The notes below the pieces were generated by a model. The model worked only from the letters and a program-made list of their open reading frames with translations. It searched no databases and was not told the DNA's origin. Both the position numbers and the translations under genes were made by a program. A DNA stretch of 10,732 nt from an uncultured Garciella sp. Lineage in GTDB: Bacteria; Bacillota; Clostridia; Eubacteriales; Garciellaceae. The DNA is taken from contig USMD01000070.1 in NCBI GenBank assembly GCA_900555725.1, forward strand, positions 1-10,732, in the 5' to 3' direction. Each line of letters begins with the position of its first letter. The stretch's first letter is position 1. This document shows positions 1 to 7,387 of the stretch, piece by piece.

Positions 1-25
1 AGCGTCAGATGTGTATAAGAGACAG
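1..25. other. Nextera/Tn5 adapter remnant (not genomic)
   Basis: The first 25 bases match the 3' part of the Nextera Read 1 transposon adapter and end in the Tn5 mosaic end AGATGTGTATAAGAGACAG. This is library sequence, so genomic sequence starts at 26. The first 8 bases of the usual 33-base adapter are missing. The adapter joins directly onto the truncated regulator gene, so the left edge is a tagmentation point and not a natural end of that gene. Confidence 0.98.
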
Positions 26-1064
26 ATTTATACTGTAATGTATTTTTATGCAAATATAATTCTTCTGCTGTTTTAGTAATTGAGCCATTATTTTTCACAT
101 AGATTTTGAAGATATCCATATAATAATCAATTTGTTTTTGTGTCATATTTTCAAACACCTTATTTATAAACTTTTCTTTTGTTTCCTCTGATATATCTTC
201 AATAATAAGACCAATATCTAAATTAGAATAACTTAAAACAAAGTTTTCATTGGACAATACAGCAATATTTAATGCCTTTTTAGCTTCATCATAAGATTTT
301 CTAATTTCTTCTATATTATTACTGGTACATCCAATTCCAAAACAAATATTAATATTCTGTTTCTCTTTAAATTGGTCACATATATTCCTACACAACAACT
401 CGACATTTTTATAAGAATTAGCATCAAGCATGATGACGATTTCAATCCCGCATTGAATAACTAAGTTTTGTGAATTGTAATCGACATAACTTTTAATAAA
501 ATTATAAATCATCTCATTTATTTTATGGTCTATAATAATTTTGCTATCATATTTTTTCCAAAGTCTTGATACTATCATAATTCTTGAAATATCTAATTTT
601 ATATTTAATAAATTTGCCCGCATCTTAAGCGTTTCTTCATCTTCTTTATATGTTCTAAATAAAAGTTCTTCCACAAATTGTTTTTTGCTTTCTATGTCAA
701 TCTTTTCTTGTTCCTTAATATATTCCTCTTTTACTAAAATTTCTGTCATTCTTTGAATTACTTTACCAAAATTTTCAACCTCTTCTTTTTTGCCTGTGAT
801 ACCTATAACTCCAACAACATCATTTTCAAAATATATCGGAAGATTAACTCCTGCTCTTGTCCCTTGAAACTGTCCATCAAAACTTATAGTTATTTCTTGT
901 TTTGATTCTAAAACCTTTATAGCTCCTCCGTGAAAAGTGCCAATCCTATTTCTATCTGTACTAGCAACAATGGTACCATTTGTATCAATGTAATTGATGT
1001 CCTGATGTATGATCTCTTTCATACTCTCGACAATATTTTGAGCTAAGTGATCGGAAACTTTCAT
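26..1064 (-). CDS. CdaR-type sugar diacid regulator, C-terminus cut by the window edge
   Basis: Reading the minus strand from ATG at 1064 gives an open frame of 346 codons with no stop before the adapter. The start follows GGAAGGGG (1071-1078) with a 6-nt gap. The N-terminal ~130 residues (MKVSDHLAQNIVESMKEIIH, then INYIDTNGTIVASTD and later GVIGITG) look like the putative sugar diacid recognition domain. A GGDEF-like middle region follows, containing FGIGCTSNN and RKSYDEAKKAL. The last visible residues, GSITKTAEELYLHKNTLQYK, are the start of the PucR/CdaR-type C-terminal helix-turn-helix. Only about 15-25 residues should be missing. Proteins of this family usually activate glycerate, glucarate or related carboxylate uptake genes. 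The target here is not in the window, so the ligand is unknown. The truncation is artificial. Confidence 0.88.
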
Positions 1065-1113
1065 TTTATTCCCCTTCCAACAATAATGCATAACGCTATT
1101 CATTAATTTATAT

Positions 1114-1232
1114 GGTTCAAAGATTATTTATTTTAAGAAATACAAAGACGCCCCTGTCCATCTAATATGTTATCGATTACATAAAAATACTCCATATAAA
1201 TCAGTACAAAATACCTTTGAACCTAATCTTTG
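1114..1232. repeat. imperfect inverted repeat pair in the spacer
   Basis: GGTTCAAAGATTA at 1114-1126 has related words in reverse complement at 1215-1232. CTTTGAACC pairs with its first nine bases and TAATCTTTG with its last nine, but their order on the right arm is shifted. The pair encloses about 90 bp that includes AGACGCCCCTGTCC, which is unusually GC-rich for this spacer. It could be a degraded small mobile element or chance. No function is assigned. Confidence 0.3.
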
Positions 1233-1420
1233 TTATTTCATCAAAAGTAAACAAAAATATAATATTATTTTTGTTGAAACTCACATATATAATTATTCTG
1301 TATTTTTTTACATAATCCTTTAGCGAAGTATGATTAGAGCCTTGCAAGTAGATCATGGTTTTCTCAAAAACTGTTGCATTTAATATTGCAATTTAGAAAA
1401 ATAAGATTCATTTTTCCTCC

Positions 1421-1449
1421 TTGAAAAAAATTCTGATTCGTTGTAAAAT
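1421..1449 (+). promoter_or_regulatory. sigma-A type promoter for tRNA-Thr
   Basis: TTGAAA (1421-1426), a 17-base spacer and TAAAAT (1444-1449) make a near-consensus promoter. Transcription would begin near 1456, a few bases before the mature tRNA 5' end at 1463. This short leader is usual for a tRNA gene. Confidence 0.75.
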
Positions 1450-1462
1450 ATAGTCTATAGAT

Positions 1463-1537
1463 GCTAGTGTGGCTCAGGGGTAGAGCAGCTGATTCGTAAT
1501 CAGCAGGTCAAGGGTTCAAATCCCTTCACTAGCTCCA
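1463..1537 (+). tRNA. tRNA-Thr (anticodon CGU), CCA encoded
   Basis: The sequence folds into a full cloverleaf. The acceptor stem is GCTAGTG (1463-1469) with CACTAGC (1527-1533). The D arm is GCTC/GAGC. The anticodon stem is GCTGA/TCAGC with loop TTCGTAA, giving anticodon CGT at 1495-1497. The T arm is AAGGG/CCCTT with loop TTCAAAT. Discriminator T1534 is followed by encoded CCA (1535-1537). Anticodon CGU reads the ACG threonine codon. The gene has its own promoter and is followed by a T run. Its 3' end is duplicated at 7494-7507, which suggests it served as an integration site. Confidence 0.96.
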
Positions 1538-1541
1538 TTTT
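1528..1541 (+). repeat. attL-like direct repeat (tRNA-Thr 3' end)
   Basis: ACTAGCTCCATTTT covers the last six bases of the acceptor strand, the discriminator, the CCA and four T's. It is identical to 7494-7507. Confidence 0.65.
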
Positions 1542-1790
1542 TTATATCCATTATTCATTACATGTTAATTATTTACAAAAGCTTGTAAGCCTTCATAAGT
1601 AATTATACCCTATTTCTATCGACTTATTTATAGACTTTGATATCTTAGAAAGCAACCTATAATATGATTTTCCTATGTTGATCAAGAAAGCATTTCTATT
1701 CTCATAATTTTCTTATAGTAATTGCATCTCCATGAGATTCCAATTAAAAACAATACTTCTTAGCCTTATCATGATTCAATATCTCCTATA
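1538..1790. other. 253-bp non-coding stretch between tRNA-Thr and the end of hsdS
   Basis: This AT-rich segment lies just inside the proposed island edge. I see no gene, no integrase fragment with recognisable residues and no strong terminator hairpin for the hsd operon, which runs into it from the right. Confidence 0.5.
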
Positions 1791-3221
1791 TTACTCTACA
1801 TATCTATTATTGATTTGCTTTTCTAACTCATCACATAAAGTCATAATTTCATCTATTTTTGTTACAATTCGTTTTTGTTCTGCAAGGGGAGGCAAAGGGA
1901 GTAGCATTTCATTAATAGTTGATGCTGTTACAGCTAAAAATGTTGTCCCTGTTGCTTTGCTAATTAAATAATCTTCAAAAGCTAACATAAAATAAAAATA
2001 GTATTCTTTAGAAATAGTTCCTAAAGTTGAAATAGCACATAAACCTCTACCAATGCAAATTCTTCTATTTGTAATATTCACATTTCCTACAGGTGCTCTG
2101 ACAGATATTAATACATCACCTTCTTGAGCAATTTTCTTTGGATTAGTTGTATATTTATCACTTCTATTTAAATACCTATCTCCAAAAAATACTTTCCCTT
2201 GATGAAATTCCATACCTTCCCTATCATTAACTGTATCTCCTTTTGGAGATTGCCCCATATTTACAATAGATATATCACTTAGCCTCACCCATCTCCATCC
2301 CTCTGGTATTTCAAAGGGAATCTCCTCTTCTGTAATAGGAGGTAGTGGTTTTTGTTTCTTTATTTTCTTTTCTTTTATCAGCCTTTCTTTTCCCTCTTTT
2401 ATTTTCTCTAGCAATACACTTGCTGGTTCATCTTCTGGATTTTGAGGCACTAGTTTTCCCTGTACTGCCTCTTCTAGTACTTTATTTCTGGTAATATTGA
2501 TGGTCTCTTGCAATTGGTCTTTATTAAAATCAAGAGTATCTATTAAAGAAAATAGTGCATCTACTTTTTCTACAATTCGTTTTTGTTCTGCAAGAGGGGG
2601 TAATGGTAGTGAATATAACCTTACGCTTTTTGCCGATAAATTTGGCTGTGCTGTCCCATTGTCAAACTTTCTAATCATATAATTTCCTAAAGGACTAATT
2701 AAATAATAATACAAGTATTTTTCATCAATGTTTTTATATTTTCTAATTATAACTAAAGAAGAAGCAATAGCCCCTTTTTCTAATTTAGTATTAATAGAAC
2801 ATTTTCCTAATGTTCCTCTTAAACAATAAATAATATCTTTAATATGAATTTTACCATTCTTAAGAGATTGATATTTTTCTTTCGTTATATAATTCATGTT
2901 GCTAAAATCTATTTCAGCTTTATCAAGATGACCTGCATTTATAAATGGAATTCCTTCATCTACTAATTCGTTTTTAGAAGGATAGTTTTTTCCTCTATCT
3001 CCATTAATAAACTGAGCTATTTCTCCCAATCTTCCCCATTCCCAACTATCAGGTATTTCAAAGGGAATCTCCTCTTCTGTAATAGGAGGTAGTGGTTTTT
3101 CCTTTTCTTCCTTTATCTTTTCTAATAGTACACTTGCTGGTTCATCGTCTGAATTTTGAGGCACTAGTTTTCCCTGTATCGCCAGTTGAAGAATTTTATT
3201 TTTTAGTACTTTCGTATCCAT
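1791..3221 (-). CDS. hsdS: type I restriction-modification specificity subunit HsdS
   Basis: This 476-residue protein gives the type I complex its DNA target. It has the full two-half architecture. Each half opens with a conserved block (QGKLVPQN..DEPASVLLEKIKE, then LPPITEEEIPFEIP and W.W, about residues 15-61 and 254-311). A target recognition domain follows (about 58-207 and 308-442), then LPLPPLAEQKRIV with a helix (205-230 and 441-470). The LPPITEEEIPFEIP..W style resembles EcoEI-like subunits. The ATG directly follows the hsdM stop codon with no gap. Its ribosome site AAAAGGAG lies inside the hsdM end, so translation is probably coupled. The second conserved block carries an 11-residue lysine-rich insertion relative to the first. 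Length is normal for a complete subunit. The two recognition domains differ clearly, so the target should be an asymmetric bipartite sequence. It cannot be predicted from here. Confidence 0.95.
   Translation of the reverse strand: MDTKVLKNKILQLAIQGKLVPQNSDDEPASVLLEKIKEEKEKPLPPITEEEIPFEIPDSWEWGRLGEIAQFINGDRGKNYPSKNELVDEGIPFINAGHLDKAEIDFSNMNYITKEKYQSLKNGKIHIKDIIYCLRGTLGKCSINTKLEKGAIASSLVIIRKYKNIDEKYLYYYLISPLGNYMIRKFDNGTAQPNLSAKSVRLYSLPLPPLAEQKRIVEKVDALFSLIDTLDFNKDQLQETINITRNKVLEEAVQGKLVPQNPEDEPASVLLEKIKEGKERLIKEKKIKKQKPLPPITEEEIPFEIPEGWRWVRLSDISIVNMGQSPKGDTVNDREGMEFHQGKVFFGDRYLNRSDKYTTNPKKIAQEGDVLISVRAPVGNVNITNRRICIGRGLCAISTLGTISKEYYFYFMLAFEDYLISKATGTTFLAVTASTINEMLLPLPPLAEQKRIVTKIDEIMTLCDELEKQINNRYVE
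2305..2353. repeat. 49-bp direct repeat within hsdS, copy 1
   Basis: This stretch is identical over 49 bases to 3052-3100, an offset of 747 bp (249 codons, in frame). It encodes the PLPPITEEEIPFEIP block before the second recognition domain. DNA identity this exact suggests recent duplication or conversion between the two halves. Confidence 0.95.
2415..2464. repeat. 50-bp direct repeat within hsdS (2 mismatches), copy 1
   Basis: Matches 3129-3178 with two differences and an offset of 714 bp (238 codons). It encodes QGKLVPQN..DEPASVL in the second half. A third, shorter identical pair of 24 bp, TACAATTCGTTTTTGTTCTG plus CAAG, lies at 1863-1886 and 2571-2594 (offset 708 bp, in frame) and encodes the AEQKRIV region. 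Confidence 0.92.
3052..3100. repeat. 49-bp direct repeat within hsdS, copy 2
   Basis: This is the partner of 2305-2353. It encodes the same block before the first recognition domain (about residues 41-57). Confidence 0.95.
3129..3178. repeat. 50-bp direct repeat within hsdS (2 mismatches), copy 2
   Basis: This is the partner of 2415-2464. It encodes the matching block near the HsdS N-terminus (about residues 15-31). Confidence 0.92.
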
Positions 3222-4667
3222 CTATTCTTCAACTCCTTTTAGTTCTTCTGCAAGCTTTATAATAAGTTCATCTATATTTTTTGACTGGATTGCCATCATG
3301 CTTAATAGTTCATTTAAGCTATATTCTTGTTCTTTATTTTGAGTATTGGGATTTTTAAAGTCTAGATTGTACTCTGCCTTCTTAATTTCTTCTATAGATA
3401 CTGTGTAAGCATTTGTATCGACCTTATCGCGATTACTCCACCATTTTCTTACTCCATCTAGGTGCTTATTCTTAAAGGGTCTAGTCTTAGTAAAACCATT
3501 TTTTAGTCCTTCTGAAAGTGGCACTTGATAATAATCTATTTTTTCCGTAGGTTTGGTTCTATCAAAAAACAATAGATTTGTAGATATACTGGTATAGGGA
3601 GCAAAGACCCCATTGGGTATTCTGACAATGGTATGAAGATTAAATTGATTTAATAATCTTTCTTTAATAGCCACCTTCGCATTATCATTTCCAAATAAAA
3701 ATCCATCGGGAAGAATGATACCTGCTCTTCCGTTTTCTTTTAATCTATACATGATTAATGCTACAAATAAATCAGCTGTTTCAGAAGTTCTAAACTCTCT
3801 GGGAAAATTTATTTGTATTCCAATTTCTTCAACCCCTCCAAAGGGAGGATTCATTGCAATAACATCATATTTATCCTTTTCAGAGAAGTCTCTAATATTA
3901 GTAGATAGGGAATTATCTCTAACAATATTTGGAGCATCTATATCATTTAATAGCAAATTGGTCATACAAAGCATATGTGGTAAAGGTTTTTTTTCTATTC
4001 CATAAAGAGAATTCTGTACCACTTTTCTATCTTCTACGGTGCTTACTTGCTGCTCTAAATGCTTAAGGCTAGAAATTAAAAATCCTCCTGTGCCACAGGC
4101 AAAATCTGCAACCTTTTCTCCTATTTTTGGGTCTAGTATCTCGATAATAAAGTCAGTCAAAGGTCTAGGAGTGTAAAACTCCCCTGCATTTCCTGCACTT
4201 TGCAAGTCCTTTAATATATTTTCATAAATATCATTGAAGGCATGTCTATCTTCATATTCATCAAGGTCTATTTGATTTAATTTATTAATTACTTGTCTTA
4301 AGAGAGTACCTGACTTCATATAGTTATAACTATCTTCAAAAACAGCTTTTACAATAAGCCCCCTTTGGTCTGTGCTTTCATCCACTGTAAGCTCCTTTAA
4401 GCTTTTAAATAGCCTTCCATTGATAAACTCTAAAAGTTCATCTCCTGTCATTCCTTCTTCATTTTCAGCCCAATTTCGCCATCTTAATTCTTCTGGAATA
4501 ATTGACTGGTAATTTTCCTCAAATATCTCCCATTCAGCTTCTTTAGCATCATATACCTTTAAAAACAACATCCAAACAAGTTGGGATATCCTTTGGGCAT
4601 CTCCATCTACACCGGCATCTTGTCTCATAATATCTTGAATTGATTTTATAAGTGATGAAATTGTCAT
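3222..4667 (-). CDS. hsdM: type I restriction-modification DNA methyltransferase subunit HsdM
   Basis: This 481-residue subunit transfers a methyl group from S-adenosylmethionine to the N6 of adenine in the target set by HsdS. The N-terminal ~140 residues form the helical HsdM N-domain (SLIKSIQDIMRQDAGVDG onward). AGEFYTPRPL at about 161-170 precedes the cofactor motif FACGTGGFL (189-197). The catalytic NPPFG is at 273-277, the NPP(Y/F) form of adenine N6 methylases. ILPDGFLFG (318-326) and the C-terminal helices that contact HsdS follow. The start ATG is preceded by AGAGGAG with a gap of about 10 nt. The gene begins 34 bp after the hsdR stop, and its own stop abuts the hsdS ATG. All key motifs are intact, so the methylase should be active. 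Confidence 0.96.
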   Translation of the reverse strand: MTISSLIKSIQDIMRQDAGVDGDAQRISQLVWMLFLKVYDAKEAEWEIFEENYQSIIPEELRWRNWAENEEGMTGDELLEFINGRLFKSLKELTVDESTDQRGLIVKAVFEDSYNYMKSGTLLRQVINKLNQIDLDEYEDRHAFNDIYENILKDLQSAGNAGEFYTPRPLTDFIIEILDPKIGEKVADFACGTGGFLISSLKHLEQQVSTVEDRKVVQNSLYGIEKKPLPHMLCMTNLLLNDIDAPNIVRDNSLSTNIRDFSEKDKYDVIAMNPPFGGVEEIGIQINFPREFRTSETADLFVALIMYRLKENGRAGIILPDGFLFGNDNAKVAIKERLLNQFNLHTIVRIPNGVFAPYTSISTNLLFFDRTKPTEKIDYYQVPLSEGLKNGFTKTRPFKNKHLDGVRKWWSNRDKVDTNAYTVSIEEIKKAEYNLDFKNPNTQNKEQEYSLNELLSMMAIQSKNIDELIIKLAEELKGVEE

Positions 4668-4701
4668 ATGTCTTTTTCTCCTCTTCTAAAACTACTATGT
4701 T

Positions 4702-7047
4702 TTAAGCATATATTTGATTTTCTAGCTCTTTTATTGTCTTTATATATTTATCTCTTCCTCCAAAGGCTTTGATAATCTTTGTAGGAGAACCTATCTTATT
4801 AAATGGGTCTAGCTTTAATATCTCTATGCTTTCAAGGTCTCTAATCCCCTCATTTTTATATTTGTCCAAAAGAGCTTCTAGAACCTCTTTTGCAGTATCT
4901 GAATACTTTCCAAAATAGTCCCGTTTTTTTACACTATTGGCTCTTTCTTTCCTTGTGAGGGGCTTTTGGTCAAAGGCTAGATGAAGTATTAAGTCAAAGT
5001 CATCTAAATCTTTTCCTACTTCGGTTTTTAGTTCTTCTAAAAAGACTCCTCTCTCCTTCAACTCTTCAAGAACAGCTGTTTTTTTGTCTTCCCTGTTCCA
5101 TCGATGAATAAATTCATTTAAAGTAGCATATTCTTCCCGTATATTTTTTCTTGTATAATCCTTGAGGGATTCTGTTACCAATTTTCCATCTTTATCATAA
5201 TATTCTACCCGTTCATTAATGACTTCTACTTCTACATCATTTACTACAAATTTTATCCTTTTTTCTTTTGCATTGCTTTCCTTCACTTGATTATCAGAAT
5301 CTTTTCCTTCTTCATCATAAATTCCATTATTAGAATCCTCTTTCTCATCTGGTGGCAGAATATCTTCCCCTTCCTTTGGCTCATAGATTACTTCTGGTTC
5401 TCCATCAAAATCTGGGTCGGCAAATAATCGGGTTACCCCTCGAAAATCAAGTATAGTGAAATACTGCTTTCCGTATTCTTCTTTAATCCTAGTTCCTCTT
5501 CCTATAATCTGTTTAAACTCAGTCATACTGCTGATATTACTATCTAGGACAATAAGTTTACAGGTCTGAGCATCTACTCCTGTTGTCATAAGTTTACTAG
5601 TGGTTACAATAGTAGGGTATTTACTAGCTGGGTCTATAAAATTATCTAGTTGAGCCTTTCCTTCTTCATTATCTCCTGTAATTCTCATAATATATTTGGG
5701 GTTGGCTTTAACCAAATCAGAGTTCTCATTGACAAGAGCTTGCCTCATTCTTTCGGCATGGTCAATATCTATGCAAAACACAATAGTCTTATCAAATCGA
5801 TTGGTTTTCTTTAAAAATTCTGTTATCTTCTTAGCAATTACTTGTGTTCTTTTTTCTAATATTAAATTCTTATCATAGTCAGAAACATTATATATTCTAT
5901 CTTCTATTAAGTTCCCATACTTATCTAATTTCCCCTTTTCTGGTCGATATCCTTCTAAATCCTTATCTAGAGAAATTCGCACCACTTTATAGGGAGCTAA
6001 AAATCCATCGTCAATGCCCTGCTTTAAGGAATATGTATACACTGGCTCTCCAAAATATGTGCTTGAAGAAATATCCTTCGTCTCCTTTGGAGTAGCTGTT
6101 AAACCAATTTGCGTTGCACTATTAAAGTATTCTAGAACTGCTCTCCAAGCTGAATTATCCTTTGCCGAACCTCGATGACACTCATCAATTACAATCAAAT
6201 CAAAGAAGTCAGGATTAAATTCTCTATAGATGTTTTGCCAGTCTTCACTTCCTGTCATACTTTGATATAAAGCTAAGTATACTTCATGTGCTTTATCTAT
6301 ATTCTTTCTATTAAGCTTTACCATTTTATCTCCAAAGTGTTTAAAATCATTAGCCATTGTTTGGTCTACTAAGATATTTCTATCTGCAAGAAATAATATT
6401 CTTTTTTTGGTCTTTGACTTCCACAGTCTATATATAATTTGAAAGGCTGTATAGGTCTTTCCAGTTCCTGTAGCCATTACAAGAAGGATTCTATTTTCTC
6501 CCTTTGCAATAGCTTCTACGGTTCTATTTATGGCTATTCTTTGATAATATCTAGGCTTTTTTCCATTTCTTTGAAAGAAGTAATCTTGTTTTACAACTTT
6601 TTCTTCATGTTCTTGAATTCCCTTGCCTTCCTTATAACGAGTCCATAAATCTTCAGGGCTGGGAAACTCCTCTAAGGGGATTTCTCTTTCCTTCCCTGTA
6701 AAAAAGTCATGTTCTATAAAACCATCTCCATTAGAACTATAGGCAAAGGGAACATCTAAACTCTCTGCGTAATCTAATGCTTGTTGCATACCTGCTCCTA
6801 TAGATTTGTTATTGTCCTTTGCTTCTATAATAGCTAAGGGTAAATTGGGTTTATAGCTTAAAAGATAGTCTGCTCTCTTTCTCCTGCCCCTTGCTACCAG
6901 ATTTCCACGAACAATAATTCGTCCATCTGTAAAGCCATATTCAGTTCTTACCTGGGTTTTTATGTTCCATCCTGCCTGTTCTATGGAAGGTGTAATATAT
7001 TTCATTTTAATATCTTCTTCAGACATCTTCTTTTTATTTAGGTTCAA
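4702..7047 (-). CDS. hsdR: type I restriction endonuclease and DNA translocase subunit HsdR (EcoEI-like)
   Basis: With HsdM and HsdS this motor and nuclease subunit cuts DNA lacking the host methylation. Numbering from the TTG at 7047 (781 residues), the PD-(D/E)xK nuclease domain has D60 (ADYLL), then E75 and K77 (IIEAK) and a downstream Q-rich helix (MQQALDYAES). The SF2 helicase core follows: Walker A ATGTGKT (192-198), DECH (288-291), TATP (317-320), TTSKLMTTGVD (about 482-492) and QIIGRGTR (513-520). An acidic linker (about 550-595) and an EcoEI-type C-terminal domain complete it. The longest frame starts at GTG 7056, but the ribosome site AGGGGAG (7062-7056) overlaps that GTG. TTG at 7047, 8 nt downstream of the site, is therefore the better start; ATG at 7026 is another option. 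It is first in the hsdRMS operon, and no inactivating change is seen. Confidence 0.95.
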   Translation of the reverse strand: MNLNKKKMSEEDIKMKYITPSIEQAGWNIKTQVRTEYGFTDGRIIVRGNLVARGRRKRADYLLSYKPNLPLAIIEAKDNNKSIGAGMQQALDYAESLDVPFAYSSNGDGFIEHDFFTGKEREIPLEEFPSPEDLWTRYKEGKGIQEHEEKVVKQDYFFQRNGKKPRYYQRIAINRTVEAIAKGENRILLVMATGTGKTYTAFQIIYRLWKSKTKKRILFLADRNILVDQTMANDFKHFGDKMVKLNRKNIDKAHEVYLALYQSMTGSEDWQNIYREFNPDFFDLIVIDECHRGSAKDNSAWRAVLEYFNSATQIGLTATPKETKDISSSTYFGEPVYTYSLKQGIDDGFLAPYKVVRISLDKDLEGYRPEKGKLDKYGNLIEDRIYNVSDYDKNLILEKRTQVIAKKITEFLKKTNRFDKTIVFCIDIDHAERMRQALVNENSDLVKANPKYIMRITGDNEEGKAQLDNFIDPASKYPTIVTTSKLMTTGVDAQTCKLIVLDSNISSMTEFKQIIGRGTRIKEEYGKQYFTILDFRGVTRLFADPDFDGEPEVIYEPKEGEDILPPDEKEDSNNGIYDEEGKDSDNQVKESNAKEKRIKFVVNDVEVEVINERVEYYDKDGKLVTESLKDYTRKNIREEYATLNEFIHRWNREDKKTAVLEELKERGVFLEELKTEVGKDLDDFDLILHLAFDQKPLTRKERANSVKKRDYFGKYSDTAKEVLEALLDKYKNEGIRDLESIEILKLDPFNKIGSPTKIIKAFGGRDKYIKTIKELENQIYA

Positions 7048-7068
7048 TTTATTCACTCCCCTACTTAT

Positions 7069-7097
7069 ATTCTATACATTTTTACAGAAGCTTACAA
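7069..7097 (-). promoter_or_regulatory. putative promoter of the hsdRMS operon
   Basis: On the minus strand, TTGTAA (7097-7092) is followed by a 17-base spacer and TAGAAT (7074-7069). A transcript would start near 7062, giving a very short leader before the hsdR start. This is a sequence match only. Confidence 0.5.
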
Positions 7098-7153
7098 TAT
7101 CTTCTTTCGTATAAAATGGTAATGAAATAGATGGATCCGGTAGGTCATTTTAT

Positions 7154-7182
7154 ATTACAGGTTTGTTTATTGATGTGATAAT
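7154..7182 (+). promoter_or_regulatory. putative toxin promoter with extended -10
   Basis: ATTACA (7154-7159), a 17-base spacer and GATAAT (7177-7182) preceded by TGT (7174-7176) form an extended -10 promoter. A transcript would start near 7189, giving a leader of about 66 nt before the toxin ATG. The bases from the -10 onward are repeated in reverse at 7421-7444. Confidence 0.6.
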
Positions 7183-7200
7183 ATGAAGTAAGGTAATCGG
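7178..7200 (+). repeat. mirror-image promoter/leader repeat, toxin side
   Basis: The 23 bases run from ATAATATGAA to GGTAATCGG. The minus strand at 7444-7421 reads ATAATATGAA...GAGGTAATCGG over 24 bases, nearly the same. GGTGTGGT follows in both at similar distance (7210-7217 on plus; 7412-7405 on minus). The toxin and antisense promoters thus start from nearly identical, oppositely oriented sequences. Confidence 0.85.
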
Positions 7201-7219
7201 TTAAAGCAGGGTGTGGTTT

Positions 7220-7248
7220 CCACCTCTATTTTACAGTAAAGGAGGTGG
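7220..7248 (+). promoter_or_regulatory. leader hairpin that hides the toxin ribosome site
   Basis: CCACCTC (7220-7226) is perfectly complementary to GAGGTGG (7242-7248), which contains the Shine-Dalgarno core. A few more A-T pairs are possible inside (TTT with AAA). In the RNA this would close a hairpin over the ribosome site and hold toxin translation down. Such sequestration is known in type I toxin mRNAs; its operation here is inferred. Confidence 0.65.
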
Positions 7249-7254
7249 TGCGAT

Positions 7255-7374
7255 ATGAATACATATCAAGCAATATCATTAATGATAGGATTTGGAATGT
7301 TGTTAATATCGCTTATCTCCTATTTAGATAGGAATAACAACCCAAAAAAAATAATCACCCTGCCTGACCCGTAG
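7255..7374 (+). CDS. small holin-like type I toxin (39 residues)
   Basis: A 39-codon gene starts at ATG 7255 and ends at TAG 7372-7374. It has a very strong ribosome site, AAAGGAGGTGG (7238-7248), with GGAGG nine bases from the start. The peptide opens MNTYQAISLMIGFGMLLISL, has one hydrophobic membrane segment (about residues 6-24) and a charged tail (YLDRNNNPKK). This matches the pattern of Firmicute putative holin-like toxins (Hol_Tox family, TxpA/BsrG-like), which act at the membrane. The last eight codons and the stop lie inside the terminator hairpin, where an opposing RNA overlaps, as in known type I toxin/antitoxin loci. It sits inside the proposed island next to the hsd promoter, and may help retain the island. 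Toxicity is inferred from family resemblance. Confidence 0.82.
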   Translation: MNTYQAISLMIGFGMLLISLISYLDRNNNPKKIITLPDP

Positions 7375-7387
7375 GGTGATTATTTTT
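7345..7387. terminator. bidirectional terminator shared by toxin mRNA and antisense RNA
   Basis: AATAATCACCCT (7350-7361) pairs perfectly with AGGGTGATTATT (7373-7384) around an 11-base loop. A run of A's precedes it and T's follow, so both strands read as a hairpin followed by a U run. It ends the toxin transcript on the plus strand. On the minus strand it would end the antisense RNA and any readthrough from the fdhD operon. Confidence 0.92.

Larger units (their letters stand above)
1065..1462. other. 398-bp non-coding spacer between the regulator and tRNA-Thr
   Basis: No convincing reading frame was found on either strand. The segment holds the regulator's ribosome site (1071-1078), the tRNA promoter (1421-1449) and a pair of inverted 9-base words. 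These are GGTTCAAAG at 1114-1122 and CTTTGAACC at 1215-1223, about 92 bp apart. I could not place a confident promoter for the minus-strand regulator. The rest is AT-rich with many homopolymer runs. Confidence 0.6.

Noticed and set aside
541..756. 71-codon plus-strand frame opposite the regulator
   Set aside because: It is hydrophobic only because it reads the complement of the CdaR-type coding strand, and it has no ribosome site.
26..1064. Regulator as a natural pseudogene
   Set aside because: The frame is intact up to the adapter junction; the missing C-terminus is due to the library cut.
1071..1462. T-box or other riboswitch between the regulator and tRNA
   Set aside because: No T-box consensus (such as AGGGTGGNACCGCG) and no known aptamer core is visible, and the adjacent genes are not aminoacyl synthetase or transport genes.
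1538..1790. Remnant integrase gene next to the tRNA
   Set aside because: I translated the minus-strand frames by eye: stops are frequent and no tyrosine recombinase residues appear.
1732..1971. 79-codon plus-strand frame at the island's left edge
   Set aside because: It runs mostly antisense to the hsdS C-terminus, has no spaced ribosome site and no recognisable residues; it is not an integrase or excisionase.
2305..3178. Repeats in hsdS as a CRISPR-like or IS feature
   Set aside because: The repeats are coding, in frame and explained by the two-half architecture of HsdS; there are no regular spacers and no transposase.
3715..4005. 96-codon plus-strand frame opposite hsdM
   Set aside because: Antisense to conserved methylase motifs including NPPFG; its composition mirrors the real gene. 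Similar frames opposite hsdR (5696-6648) are rejected for the same reason.
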